Assembly: GCF_902713425.1 (NCBI RefSeq)
Contig: NC_081246.1
Location: forward strand, 3,355,001-3,419,000
Length of the DNA stretch: 64,000 nt
Direction of reading: 5' to 3'
Source of the DNA: Acipenser ruthenus
Taxonomy: Eukaryota > Chordata > Actinopteri > Acipenseriformes > Acipenseridae
In this document: one piece after another, positions 45,415-57,480 of the stretch
Layout: each line of letters opens with the position of its first letter
How positions within the stretch are numbered: position 1 is the stretch's first letter
Translations under genes and position numbers: made by a program
The notes under the pieces: generated by a model
What the model was told of the DNA's origin: nothing
Database searches by the model: none
What the model saw: only the letters and a program-made list of their open reading frames with translations

Positions 45415-45595
45415 CTTCACTGACTGTTAGCTTGAGACTGATATCCTTTCTGTATTCACGCTTTTATTATGAATAATATTGGGAGCCTCTCTTTGTTATT
45501 CAGTCAGCACTTGACTTATTTAGCAAGTTTCTCTGCTGCTGCAGCTCAACAACCCCACGCAGCCCCACACACACAATGTAAACAAACCCGCACAC

Positions 45596-45662
45596 ACTTC
45601 CGCTTCCTCCCTGCTCCCATGGAGACGAGCGCGTCGTGACGTCACGTTAGCGGATTGGCGCC
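45596..45662 (-). promoter_or_regulatory. ZN6 promoter: CCAAT, CRE and ETS sites
   Basis: CRE 45637-45644, CCAAT (ATTGG) 45654-45658, ETS-type site near 45597-45608. A Ginger terminus begins at 45696. Confidence 0.65.
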
Positions 45663-46136
45663 TCCTGCTGGAAACACCCGGATGGAAGCTGACGGTCTCG
45701 TGCCAAATTTGTCCCCCCCTGAGTCATGTGACATGTCAGCGTTCTGTTGCTATGCGCGTCACTGCTTTTGCTCCACAGATCTTGACACTGACAGTTGGAG
45801 TTCGTTGGCGCCGTCGTACAATTGTAATCAAATAATTTCTCTTTTTACAGGACAAATTTGTAATACTGTGTTTTTTTCCCCCTCAGAAAACTACATTTAT
45901 CAATCGATATGGATCACTTGAGAGCGGTATATCGCTACCTCAGCACAGGTGAGTATCCTGAACAAGCCACCAAAGAGGAGAAGAGGGGTATCAGAAAGAA
46001 AGCCAGTACATTCGTTTTGAAAGGTAAAAAAAAATAGAGAAATATTGAAAATTAATATTAATACATTATAAGTTATTGAAGCCGCCCTGTATTTTTGAAG
46101 ATGTACATCTAAATAAATGATAAACGTGTGTGTGTG

Positions 46137-46138
<2 letters not shown>

Positions 46139-46196
<58 letters not shown>
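46139..46196. repeat. (TA)n microsatellite in Ginger copy 3
   Basis: About 28 TA units, only about 10 in copy 1 at the same place. Confidence 0.85.
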
Positions 46197-46198
<2 letters not shown>

Positions 46199-47754
46199 AT
46201 TTTAATTTTTGATTGGTATGGTAGTCTTAGTTTCTGAACTACTGAATTACTGCCTGACTTGAGTATTTCCAGGGCAGAGATATCAAAAGTAAATTGGATG
46301 TCAGTTCTAACACCCACCTTGTTTAATGTAGTTATATTGAACCAGCTGGGGAGGGGCTGATTCACTGTATTGAAGTGATATTGTGCCAAATAAGGTGGGT
46401 GTAACATGATATAAAAGTACTGTATATGTAATTCTGAAGTGATAAACAACTTCACATTTTACGTGTACATGTTTCAGACATTAATGCTTCAATTTCAAAT
46501 TCGATTTCCATTCCTATTAACTGATATTAGACAATTACATATTATAGAAGTTGAGAGCATGAAATGTCCGTATGATTTACTGATAACACACGTCACTATA
46601 AATTGGTGATGTCATTTTTCGACAGGCAGCTTCTTTAAAGTCCTTCTTTTTTTGTGGGTTATGTGAGAAGGCATTTTAAAGTTCTGTTAAACCTGCTCCT
46701 AACGCCCCACTCCATCGGTAAGGACCTTGACGTGGTGACGGGGCTTTTTACCAAAGCTGACCTGCAGTCTAGTGTTTTTTTTTCCACTAATGCTTACGCA
46801 TTAAGTCCTGGATCGCACGTTACAATGGAAATATGCAATCTGATCATGTACTTGTTTTATTGTGAAGAATACAGAAAAAAAAGTTTGCTACATTTTTCAA
46901 CATGTGCCTTTTTTGTGAATGTCTTTCTGGTTTGGACAACTACACCTGATACACAACCCACTAAAATGATTGAGTGCAGATTTCTGCTTGCCCTGCAGTG
47001 CTCTGTTAAGGGTTCCCCAGGACTAAGACTGGACAACTCGGATCTAGATTGACTTCTACTCTAGCATTTACACAAATCTGACATCCTGTATGCTTCATTA
47101 GTTAAGAGCCTGAATTATACACACTAAAGTCAGGGACAATATGTTGTGGTTAACAATCATATTGCTTCTAGTTCCAAATTTGTACTTTTGAGTGTTTGAA
47201 GTTATGGAAGAAACATTCTTACTTTATAGCATATCATATAATTTGGCTTCATACATATTTAACAAATGCATATACAGTATTACTGATAACAAATGAACAA
47301 CCACCAATCTGCAGACCTGCTTTGAGAATGACAGGCTCCATTCCAGGACGATGCCAATGATCTGACAAACACTGTAGGAAGTGGCAACACATACCATGAG
47401 GGTGTATTACTTCATTTTTTAATGACAAGTTATATGGTTAAACTAAGAGAAATGTGTTTGCAGATTTAGTGCAAGACCATGCATGAATAATGCTAAAGAT
47501 TAAATCTTTTGACCTGTTCATTCCTTTAATTTTTGACATTCCCTAAATGTTTCTCACAATATACACTGAAGCTACTGTATAACCTATATTAATCATATTG
47601 GTGTAAATAACAATATTTGTTAATCACAAACTTATTGGCACATTTTCAATTAAAGTCTGTGTAAGTTAAGGTTAGTCTTAATTGAGTTAGTCACTATTAA
47701 TCAATTAGAAACCACTACTTATCAATTTAGCAATATTATATAAAAAAAAAACAT

Positions 47755-48240
47755 TAGTTGTAAAACACGCACAGAAACTGAAGCAAAATAGTTTGTGCAC
47801 TCAGCACAGCATGGTAAAACAAAGGAGTTGGATCCAGATGTGAGAAAAGCACTTGTTACAGTAACTACTACAGCAGCAGGGGAATCGATAAAGAGAGTTG
47901 AGGGGAAAAAAATTGTAATACAAAAATCCACAATAATCAGGAAGTATTTGAAGACTAATTCAACTGAAAGCATGGAAAGGAATGGACGTCCCAGGAAAAG
48001 TACGACTATAGCATAAAGAACTGTTCGAGCAGCTCGCAAAAATCCACCATTAACAGCCAAGGATTTAAAGAAACATCTGGTATAGCAGTGTATGAAATAA
48101 CTATACAAAGTCATCTAAACACAAAAGGCTTTTACGCGACCTTACCACATTTCACAACAATTAAAAAAATAAAAAGCGTCTTGAATGATCTTTAGTTAAG
48201 GGTGTCAATAATTTTGTCGGCAACTGTATGTGTAATCATG
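47755..48240 (+). mobile_element. Tc1-like fragment nested in Ginger copy 3
   Basis: KTKELDPDVRKALV and RKYLKTNSTESMERNGRPRKST, with a GGGTGTCAATAATTTTGTC end, as in the other two copies. Confidence 0.6.
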
Positions 48241-48409
48241 ACAACTCCCTGATTGTGATCCATAAGTACAGCAAGACTATAAACATCAACATGACTACCC
48301 ACAAATGTGTAGAAATTATTACCAGACTATACTTCAAACTTATTGTTTGTTATAAACATTTTTTTATTTGAAAAGTTACAATTGTAATATAACGTTTGCC
48401 AGCTGTTCA

Positions 48410-48411
48410 AC

Positions 48412-48447
<36 letters not shown>

Positions 48448-48456
48448 TACTTATTA

Positions 48457-48529
<73 letters not shown>
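48410..48529. repeat. (TTA)n and (TA)n microsatellites in Ginger copy 3
   Basis: TTA at about 48413-48447 and TA at about 48458-48528, the longest TA run in the window. Confidence 0.85.
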
Positions 48530-48531
<2 letters not shown>

Positions 48532-48827
48532 ATTAAACTAGACTTAATGTATTTTATATTTACTGTAAAAGCTCTTATGTAATCACGTGAACAGCAATCA
48601 AATAAAATACACAACCATTTATGATACAAAAAACATTGATACATATAAAAAAATAAATATAATACGAATAAAAGCCAATAAAAAAGCAAACGTAACTTTC
48701 AGTAAGTAAAATGCCGATGTTTTACCCTATCATTTCTGCATCACGAAATCTGATCGTCACGTGACTCGTACGCTAATATGTCACATGACTCAGGGGTGGG
48801 GACAAATTTGGCAGGGGGGTGAAATTT

Positions 48828-50494
48828 AACATTCAATAGTCTTTAAAACCCTGTTTTTAATAAACTTGTGCTTTGCCTGAAATCTCATTGCCCAGAAATG
48901 CAATAATGGACCTATTTCTCTGATGCATCTGGGATAACGGATCATGAAATGGTGCTTTGGAATCGAATTGCATTATGGGTATAGCTCTCTGAACAGCTTA
49001 TGATGTTCTGCAATTAGGTGCTTGAGATACAGTGTCATACCCTCAGTAATCACTGGTGAAAAAACAATATTGAAAATATTTAACAACATCAGAAGCAAGC
49101 TCCGATTTTTGATTACAATGTCTCCAAATATTACGGGAATATTTTTAATTAAGCAGAATGTTTGAATATTATTATTTATTTCTTAGCAGACTCCCTTATC
49201 CAGGGCGACTTACAATTGTTACAAGATATCACGTTATTTTTACATACAATTCCCCATTTATACAGTTTGGTTTTTACTGGAGCAATCTAGGTAAAGTACC
49301 TTGCTCAAGGGTACAGCAGCAGTGTCCCCCCACCTGGGATTGAACCCACGACCCTCCGGTCAAGAGTCCAGAGCCCTAACCGCTACTCCACACTGCTGCC
49401 CGCATAGCATTGAGCTCTATCCCATTGCCAGACTGCTCTAGATTGATCCTTGGACAATTCTTTCTCTCCAAGAAACCATAATTCTAAGAGTGAATTCTAT
49501 TAATGATGTCATGCTTGGAGATGACACTGTCAGAGAGAGAGCCAAAAAGCAACTTCATTTCATACTGGGGGATGCCTTCGAGGACATCGCGCATAATATC
49601 AAAAGCAAAATGATCAGAAATGAGAAAGAAACTGTAAGTCATTCAGCAAACAATATCGCTTCATTCCAAAGGAGGAGGGTCATGTAGGGTCTGCTAACAG
49701 ATCATTGCAATGCTGTTCATGCAAAACTCTGTCACGTAATATGATGTTAGAATCATCATCGCTGAATACTGACTGAGACGCATTCTTATCAATCAAGCAG
49801 AGTCGACAGAAAAAAACTGAACTGAAAGATTCCCTGAACCCCAGAAGTGTGTGCACCCCTAAGGTATCTCCTGTGACCTGAGCAACTGTACCATCAATTG
49901 GTTCTTCAGAAAAAGGAAATTTAATTCCAGTACTTTCAAAATGTTTTTAATCATCAACGTGAGGTTGTGGTATAGCATTAAATCCTTACTTTTTAATATC
50001 TTCTGTGTGGAACAGTGAAACAAGGTGAATATTCATTAGCGCTGAATCTACCTTTGGTGAAAGATTTCTAAGAATAAAATATAAGCTTCCAATTTGATGT
50101 ATCCCTTGCTTGGATCCTAATGGGTTTGCAGTTTCAAAGTCATCCTAGTAAAGTTGTATTTGGAATGCATTTCTATGCCGAGAGAAAAGTGGATGATTTC
50201 CACTTTTCACCAAAAATCTTTATAAACCGCGTTTTGTTCACAGGGTTGTACAATAGGATTACAAATGTCTGGACTCCTAAATATAAACTTAAAAGATTCT
50301 AACAATGGAATATAAATACACTTGTCAGTTACAGGATCGTGATCATGTGCCTGTATCCCGGTTTCTTCTGCTGTCAAATCTTACTCCTAGAGGGACCTCA
50401 ACAGACTCCACTACACCTCGTTTTTCACTGAAATGTCTTTTTCATTTAGTTTCAGTATTAATGTTTGTAAATGGATTTTCAAAGCTATCGGTTT
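48828..50494 (-). mobile_element. CACTA-like transposon relic between ZN6 and ZN7
   Basis: Retains the HYPR region in part (48870-49100), a SINE, the MNSINDVMLGDD-complement segment (49490-49687) and the GVRFDSRRNRD block (50440-50330). Its downstream third is missing and replaced by Ginger copy 3. Joined to the ZN7 array at about 50492. Confidence 0.52.
49165..49400 (-). mobile_element. tRNA-derived SINE (type B)
   Basis: Same site in the CACTA-like relic as the other type B copies. B box near 49337. Confidence 0.85.
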
Positions 50495-51765
50495 CTATCC
50501 TGTGTGAGTTAGCTGGTGTTGTTGAAGGTCACATTTCTGATTAAAACCTTTCCCACAATCAGCACAGTGAAATGGTTTATCTGTACTGTGAGTTAGCTGG
50601 TGTGATTGAAGGTTAGATTTCTGAGTAAAACGCCTCCCACAGTCAGGACACTCATACGGTTTCTCTCCGGTGTGAGTTCGCTGGTGTGTTTGAAGGTTAC
50701 TTTTATGATTAAAACGCCTCCCACAGTCAGGACACTCATACGGTTTCTCTCCTGTGTGAGTTCGCTGGTGTTTTTGAAGGTCACATTTCTGATTGAAACT
50801 CTTCCCACAATCAGCACATTGAAACGGTTTCTCTCCCTTGTGAATTCGCTGGTGTGTTTGAAGGTTACATTTCTGATTAAAACTCTTCCCACAATCAGCA
50901 CAGTGAAACGGTTTCTCTCCCGTGTGAATTCGCTGGTGTGCTTGAACGTTACTTTTCTCAATAAAACTCTTCCCACAGTCAGGACACTCGTATGTTTTCA
51001 CTCTTGTGTGAATACGTTGGTGTAGTTTTAATCCAGTTGTAAGTCTGAATGTCTTCCCACAATCAGCACAGTGAAATGGTTTCTCTCCCGTGTGAATTCG
51101 CTGGTGTTTTTGAAGATCACCTTTCTGATTAAAACTCTTCCCACAATCAGCACAGTGAAACGGTTTCTCTCCCTTGTGAATTCGCTGGTGTCTTTGAAGG
51201 TCACCTTTCTGATTAAAACTCCTCCCACAGTCAGGACACTCGTACGGTTTCTCCCCCTTGTGAATTTGCTGGTGTCTTTGAAGGCTTCCTTTCTGATTAA
51301 AACTCCTCCCACAGTCTGGACACTCATATGGTTTCTCTCCTGTGTGAGTTAGCTGGTGTAGTTTTAATCCAGTTGCAAATCTGAATGTCTTCCCACACTC
51401 CGTACAGTGATTGGGTTTCTCTCCTGTGTGAACTCGCTGGTGTATTTTCAGCTTTCCCCGATCACTGAAATTGGTGCCACATTCAGTACAGTTATACAAG
51501 ATCTGCTCTGAAGGAATCTGCTGGGGAGTTTGTAGGGAAATGAAGTTGCCCTGGGTTGCAGAACTGTCGGGATGTGGAGTCGCTGTATATCCCACAGGAA
51601 GTGGTCGGCTATCTTGTGCAGAAAGATTCTGAACAGAGTCAGTTCTCAGTTTCTTCACATATTCATTTTGGGGTGTCGACTCTCTGTGTTTCTGCTTACG
51701 CTGCAGTTTCCCATCAGAAGAGATTTTGCTCTGGGGTGCTGGAGTGGAGGTGCGTCTTCCTAGAT
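50495..51765 (-). CDS. ZN7 exon 3, 12 zinc fingers
   Basis: Open from the acceptor to the linker TAG. Contains QKGSLQR, QKGDLQR, EKSNVQA, QKCNLQT, HKSNLQT and QKSNLQS helices. Confidence 0.85.
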
Positions 51766-54764
51766 CTGCTTTAGAAGCGCAGGAAACAGAAGCCAAGGTT
51801 ACTGCACAGCATTGAATCACAGCCACTTTCCTGCAAGGCTTCACCTCACAGCCATCACTGTTAACAATTAGAACATTGAAAAGTAAGAAAGATGATAAAC
51901 TCTTAATCCTTCACAAAACAATTGCAATTCTTACATAAACTGTATTTTTGACATTCTACTCACATGCTGTGCTGCTCGTGGACGGCATCGCTCCTTCCTC
52001 CTTTCCATCTGCAGCTCTTTCCTGAGGGGGGTGATGTTTCCCCTGAATGGACCCCAGCACAGTGCCCTCTTCTCCAACACTAGAACCAGTGTCTTCAGAG
52101 ACAGGCTGATTGGGTTTCATGCAGATATGTTTAGGAGGATAATCTTCACAGCGGCTAGATTCCATCTTAACTATATTCTCCTCCAGTGTATCGACTTTAT
52201 TTTCTTTACTAACTTCCTCTGTGATGTGATCACACTCCAGCTCTACGGCCTCCTCTTTAATGTGGACAGGTTCAAGTTCAGGGATCTCTATACTTTCTAC
52301 AATTGTCAGGTCTGTGATCTCCATTATTCTTCCACACCACTCCTGATCAAAGATGTCCTCTTGTCCAGCTTCTATCACTGGCCCCTCCTCTGCTTCACTG
52401 AAAGCAGGTCTCTCGCCAGAATCTGCGTGAAACAAAATTATACATGCTTTTAATTCTCACTGTATAAATAAATACAACATTATTATTATTTATTTGTTAG
52501 CAGACGCCCTTATCCAGGGCGACTTACAATCGTAAGCAAATACATTTCAAGAATCACAGTACAAGTAATAATACAATTAAGAGCAAGATAAATACAATGA
52601 CTTTGGTTCAAGCAAGTACAATCATGTAATTCTGTGGAGTTTATAACTGTATGAAATAACACATCATCGCGAGAGACGTGTTCAGATCCAGTTTCAAACA
52701 AGTCCTGTCATACACAGTGGCTATGTCAATGTATAATCACCTGTACCTGTTCACACAGTGGCCGTGTCAGTGTATAATCACCTGTACCTGTTCACACAGT
52801 GGCTGTGTTAATGTATAATCACCTGTACCTGTTCACACAGTGGCTGTGTCAGTGTATAATCACCTGTACCTGTTCATACAGTGGCTGTGTCAGTGTATAA
52901 TCACCTGTACCTGTTCACACAGTGGCTGTGTCAGTGTATAATCACCTGTACCTGTTCACACAGTGGCTGTGTCAGCGTATAATCACCTGTACCTGTTCAC
53001 ACAGTGGCTGTGTCAGTGTATGATCACCTGTACCTGTTCACACAGTGGCTGTGTCAATGTATAATCACCTGTACCTGTTCACACAGTGGCTGTGTCAGCG
53101 TATGATCACCTGTACCTGTTCACACAGTGGCTGTGTCCGTGTATAATCACCTGTACCTGTTCACACAGTGGCTGTGTCAGTGTATAATCACCTGTACCTG
53201 TTCACACAGTGGCTGTGTCAGTGTATAATCACCTGTACCTGTTCACACAGTGGCTGTGTCAGCGTATAATCACCTGTACCTGTTCACACAGTGGCTGTGT
53301 CAGCGTATAATCACCTGTACCTGTTCACACAGTGGCTGTGTCAGCGTATGATCACCTGTACCTGTTCACACAGTGGCTGTGTCAGTGTATAATCACCTGT
53401 ACCTGTTCACACAGTGGCTGTGTCAGCGTATGATCACCTGTACCTGTTCACACAGTGGCTGTGTCAGCGTATAATCACCTGTACCTGTTCATACATTGGC
53501 TGTGTCAGCGTATAATCACCTGTACCTGTTCACACAGTGGCTGTGTCAGCGTATGATCACCTGTACCTGTTCACACAGTGGCTGTGTCAGCGTATAATCA
53601 CCTGTACCTGTTCACACAGTGGCTGTGTCCGTGTATAATCACCTGTACCTGTTCACACAGTGGCTGTGTCAATGTATAATCACCTGTACCTGTTCACACA
53701 GTGGCTGTGTCAGTGTATGATCACCTGTACCTGTTCACACAGTGGCTGTGTCAGTGTATAATCACCTGTACCTGTTCACACAGTGGCTGTGTCAGCGTAT
53801 GATCACCTGTACCTGTTCACACAGTGGCTGTGTCAGTGTATGATCACCTGTACCTGTTCACACAGTGGCCGTGTCAGTGTATAATCACCTGTACCTGTTC
53901 ACACAGTGGCTGTGTCAGTGTATGATCACCTGTACCTGTTCACACAGTGGCTGCGTCAGTGTATGATCACCTGTACCTGTTCACACAGTGGCCGTGTCAG
54001 TGTATAATCACCTGTACCTGTTCACACAGTGGCTGTGTCAGTGTATAATCACCTGTACCTGTTCACACAGTGGCTGTGTCAGTGTATAATCACCTGTACC
54101 TGTTCACACAGTGGCTGTGTCAGTGTATGATCACCTGTACCTGTTCACACAGTGGCTGTGACCGTGTATAATAACCTGTACTTGTTGTTACACGCCAAGT
54201 TAAACAGCTACTTTGTCATAAATGAAGCACACAGCCTTTTAACCACGCTGCTGCCAGGCGTGTTGAGGTCAAAGTGTTGTCACGGTGTAAAAACAATAGG
54301 ATATATTCAACATTGTGAACGGTGCCTTCATAACAGTATTACCGTCATTACGGTCAGCGAGGTTGTTTGTATTTTTTTTTTTTAATAACTGGAAGGCATA
54401 CAAGAACCATAACATTATTAAACTCACCTTGAACTCTGATGAATAATCTCTGGTTCTCGTTTCTCTGAAAGTCTTGTTCATTGCAGTCGGGGTTCATGTT
54501 TCTGAGAGGTTGTTTAATGTCTGCATCTGCAGCGTTCATGCATTCTCGCACTGCTTTCAACTCGCTCTCTGATATTTCCAATCTCAGCTTCAGACTTTCA
54601 TTCTCTTTCTCCTTTCCAGCCATTTCCATTCGGAATTCAGTGAATTTGCCGCCGACAACTTTTGTGATTTGGCACAAGACGGTGTCTACAGCCGCTTTCA
54701 CTGCGTGCTCGATGGTAGAGGCGAGCTCGTCTTGAAAGAACGACACGGAGACACTGACGTCCAT
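50495..54764 (-). CDS. ZN7: 12-finger C2H2 zinc-finger protein
   Basis: Exons 54764-54428, 52422-51964 and 51765-50495 predict 688 aa with 12 intact fingers. Fingers 2 and 6 have a different helix type (FATGLKL, LTTGLKL), shared with ZN5 finger 2. Finger 6 is followed by an odd HTRVKT linker. Exon 2 lacks VYTKEE (EAGQEDIFDQEWCG) but stays in frame. Intron 1 (about 2 kb) carries a 36-copy, 41-bp minisatellite and a SINE-tail insertion. The promoter has lost its CCAAT box, and about 200 bp between the CRE and exon 1 is replaced by unrelated sequence. This is the last minus-strand copy before the orientation switch. Confidence 0.8.
51964..52422 (-). CDS. ZN7 exon 2, acidic region
   Basis: 459 bp, phase 1 kept despite an internal 6-bp loss. 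VHIKEE present. Confidence 0.82.
52477..52614 (-). mobile_element. SINE or L2-like tail inserted in ZN7 intron 1
   Basis: TTAGCAGACGCCCTTATCCAGGGCGACTTACAATCG followed by unrelated body sequence interrupts a stretch that is continuous in all other units (AAATACAATCATGTAATTCTG). TACAA is present at both edges and may be the target duplication. Confidence 0.6.
52712..54186. repeat. 41-bp minisatellite, about 36 copies, in ZN7 intron 1
   Basis: An almost indel-free array of 1,475 bp (36 x 41). Each unit holds the hairpin ACACAGtggCTGTGT and CACCTGTACCTG. Variation is nearly all transitions at a few sites (GTATAATC/GTATGATC, GTCAGTG/GTCAGCG). The array is intronic, with exon 1 to its right and exon 2 to its left. 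Confidence 0.95.
54187..54427. other. ZN7 intron 1, donor side
   Basis: The part near 54200-54260 resembles 19520-19570 of ZN3. The rest leads into the common intron start. Confidence 0.45.
54428..54764 (-). CDS. ZN7 exon 1, coiled-coil module
   Basis: 337 bp, intact. NQRLFIRVQ in place of NQGLFIRVQ. Confidence 0.84.
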
Positions 54765-55078
54765 CTTCACTGACTGTTAGCTTGAGACTGATATCCTTTC
54801 TGTATTCACGCTTTTATTATGAATAATATTGGGAGCCTCTCTTTGTTATTCAGTCAGCACTTGACTTAGGTATCAAGTAGCAGCGTTACTGTAACAATAC
54901 AATCCGTACACAGCGTTCAGACGCCATCAGGAAAAAAATAAATAAACTCCAAAACTCGCACACTGGTCCTTTGAGTAACCTAAAAGACAGAGCTGCGATA
55001 TCTGCTTCACTTGCTCCGTAAACAAATCAAACAGACAAATTCAACTTCTCTGAGGCTACAGCTGAACAGCACGCACAC

Positions 55079-55145
55079 ACTTCCGCTTCCTCCCTGCTCC
55101 CATGGAGACGAGCGCGTCGTGACGTCACGTTATCAGTTTGGTGCC
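55079..55145 (-). promoter_or_regulatory. ZN7 promoter: CRE and ETS sites, CCAAT lost
   Basis: CRE at 55120-55127 and the ETS-type site near 55079-55090 are kept. The CCAAT position reads CAGTTTGG on the plus strand (CCAAA on the gene strand). The CRE is now about 355 bp from the ATG because 54870-55075 is foreign. Confidence 0.55.
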
Positions 55146-55361
55146 TCCTGCTGGAAACGCAACGTAAAGGAACCTCAAACAACCCCAACCCTAAAACCTG
55201 AACTCAAACCCAATACCTAACCCTAAAACTAACCCTTAAAAACCATCTCATGCCCTCTGGACACTTTCTAAGAGATGTTCCTGTGTGCTGTGCTTGAAAC
55301 ACCCGGATGAAAGCTCACGGCAAGTGTTCCTTGACCATAACTGACGTCCCAGAAATAGGGT
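55146..55361. other. spacer with degenerate telomere-like repeats
   Basis: AACCCTAAAACC, CTAACCCTAAAACTAACCC and similar words cluster at about 55180-55240, next to the head-to-head inversion. No gene was seen. Confidence 0.4.
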
Positions 55362-55569
55362 TCAATAAAAGGGCTTGTAACCAGGAGGTCCCAGGTTCAA
55401 ATGCCACCTCAGCCACTGACTCATTGTGTGACCCTGATCAAGTCACTGAACCTCCTTGTGCTCCGTCTTTCAGGTTAGATGTAATTGTAAGTGACTCTGC
55501 AGCTGATGCATAGTTCACACACCCTAGTCTCTGTAAGTCACCTTGGATAAAGGCGTCTGCTAAATAAAC

Positions 55570-55631
<62 letters not shown>
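55362..55631 (+). mobile_element. tRNA-derived SINE (type A) with (TAA)n tail
   Basis: The head starts GGGCTTGTAACCAGGAGG, the B box GGTTCAAATGCC is near 55394, and the tail CCTTGGATAAAGGCGTCTGC runs into about 20 TAA units (55568-55631). The A-box half of the head is incomplete. Confidence 0.82.
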
Positions 55632-55634
<3 letters not shown>

Positions 55635-55998
55635 CCTGTCCCCATAATTCCAGAACACTGTGTGACAAAACGAGATTTTGAAGTTGCCTTTAATTGAGCG
55701 TTAAACCTTTGCTAAATTGATTCTGTTAATTAATTATCTCGAGGCAGCATGACAATACAATAATATCTTTTAACAAATTAAATAATCAAAGTACCATCAT
55801 CAATGTTTATTTATTTTAATTATAGTTATATATATATAAGTTTCTTTATACTGAAACTTATTAACAGGATGTAACATTAATTAACGACTGATTAACAGGA
55901 CATGAATAGCAACTTTTTAAAAATATTTAGAACTGAAATACTAATTTTACAAAATAAAAAAAAGTATCTTGAATACCTACACAGGTTTACTCAAGATG

Positions 55999-56044
<46 letters not shown>

Positions 56045-56435
56045 TTGTAAGAATTATATTATCACAGTGATTCGGATCATTAAAAAGCAGTATAAATTAA
56101 GCACGTGTTTAACGCTCAATTCGCGTGTTTTTTTCTTTCGGTTTCAGGGCAACTTAAAAACCGAGACCCGTCCCAAAGTGTCCCGGAATTATAGGTCCAG
56201 GTGGCAGCCCTCATTTTCACAATACTGACACCTGATTGGCTGAGCTATTGAAGGCTCTGTGTTGGGAACGGCTTCGTGTAACCAGCAAGATAATATTATA
56301 AAAAATAAAAAAATAAAAAAAGCCATGGTCCAGGAAGTTAAATATTAATTTTAAACAAATAATCAGAAAATAAGTAATTCATTTTTTAAATTTTGTAATA
56401 AAATTACTCTCCGGTTAACTCGCTACAGTTATCAA
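55632..56435. other. ZN7-ZN8 spacer
   Basis: AT-rich, with (TTA)n at about 55999-56044. From about 56320 (GCCATGGTCCAGGAAGTTAAA) it is a diverged, inverted copy of the common upstream flank (compare 13880-13920), so ZN8's flank begins here. No gene was seen. Confidence 0.5.
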
Positions 56436-56664
56436 CTTATTCCTTAGGAGACGCCCTTATCCAGGGCGACTTACAATTGTTACAATATATCACATTATTT
56501 TTGACATACAATTACCCATTTATACAGTTGGGTTTTTACTGGAGCAATCTAGGTAAAGTACCTTGCTCAAGAATACAGCAACAGTGTCCCCCCACCTGGG
56601 ATTGAACCCACGACCCTCCGGTCAAGTGTCCAGAGCCCTAACCACTACTCCACACTGCTCCCCT
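56436..56664 (-). mobile_element. tRNA-derived SINE (type B)
   Basis: Inserted in the ZN8 upstream flank. B box near 56597 and head ending CTCCACACTGCTCCCC. Confidence 0.83.
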
Positions 56665-56754
56665 TATAAAGAAGTTCAACACAACATAGCAAAACCGGGA
56701 AGAAATTGTTGCTGTTTCTGACCGGGACAAAAACATGAAGTCTGAAAACGGCTA

Positions 56755-57480
56755 TATAAACGTATGTTTTGTGATGTGAGACAAATTAATGAGTATTATA
56801 ACGGACATGATTCCTCCCCGCCCTCTCACAAAGGGGTTGTTAGACAGTACTGTATTTTGATCTGGGACAAAAATAGTTCAAATACTTGCACATATGATCA
56901 CATATCTCACTTCAACTACCTGCTATTAAAGCTGGTTTATTCTCCTTAATTCAAAGCAGGTTATTCCCTGTCCCTGATCGCCTTTCATCAATAACCAATT
57001 ACACCTGCTGAAAATAACAGAGCGGTTTTAGGTTCATTTCAACCGTTTAGCATTATTTTACATGTTTAAACCTTTAGAATAAATATCTGAATATTTGAAA
57101 AGTAAAATAACTGTGTGGAAAAAGAGTCAAATCATTTTAATTTGTATTACAAATCATTCATAAGATAATTAATGACATGACTGGAAGGTGATTCACACCC
57201 CCTGGCTAGGTGGCAGTAGCACATGGAGTGAGGATTGGATCTGCTTGCCTACACGCTTCTTTGTCAGCCAACGCTCGTCTATTGTTTTGAGCCGCGGCTG
57301 CTCCTGCGCAGAACCTGTCAGGAGATGCGCGATCTGCGCAGAATCTGCGCTCGGGAGATGCGTGATCTGGTGACGTCTTTTCCGGATGAGTTCACGCAGA
57401 TGGCGAACTTGGACAGGTTTTACACAATCTGCGCAGCATTAGGAAAATATGCGTACGTGACTGCGTGGGGTTGTTTAGCT
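56755..57480 (+). promoter_or_regulatory. replaced ZN8 upstream region with GC-rich repeats
   Basis: The common flank stops at about 56750 and resumes only at about 57463 (GCGTGGGGTTGTT). The intervening DNA has no CRE, CCAAT or ETS cluster like its paralogues. Near the gene it is GC-rich, with a perfect GCGCAGAaTCTGCGC palindrome at 57336-57350 and a repeated GGAGATGCG-GATCTG (57321 and 57354). It may supply a new promoter or 5' exon; this is unproven. Confidence 0.4.

Larger units (their letters stand above)
45696..48827 (+). mobile_element. Ginger-type DNA transposon, copy 3, right end clipped
   Basis: The left end and ACGG (45692-45695) are as in copies 1 and 2. The right end has lost its last bases and, instead of ACGG-CAATGG, runs straight into CACTA-like sequence (ACATTCAATAGTC at about 48830). 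A deletion has therefore removed the right target duplication and the usual flank. The first coding exon (MDHLRAVYRYL at 45909) is intact. Confidence 0.68.

Noticed and set aside
52712-54186. Possible CRISPR array
   Set aside because: The 41-bp units abut with no unique spacers, and the setting is a vertebrate intron. It is a minisatellite.
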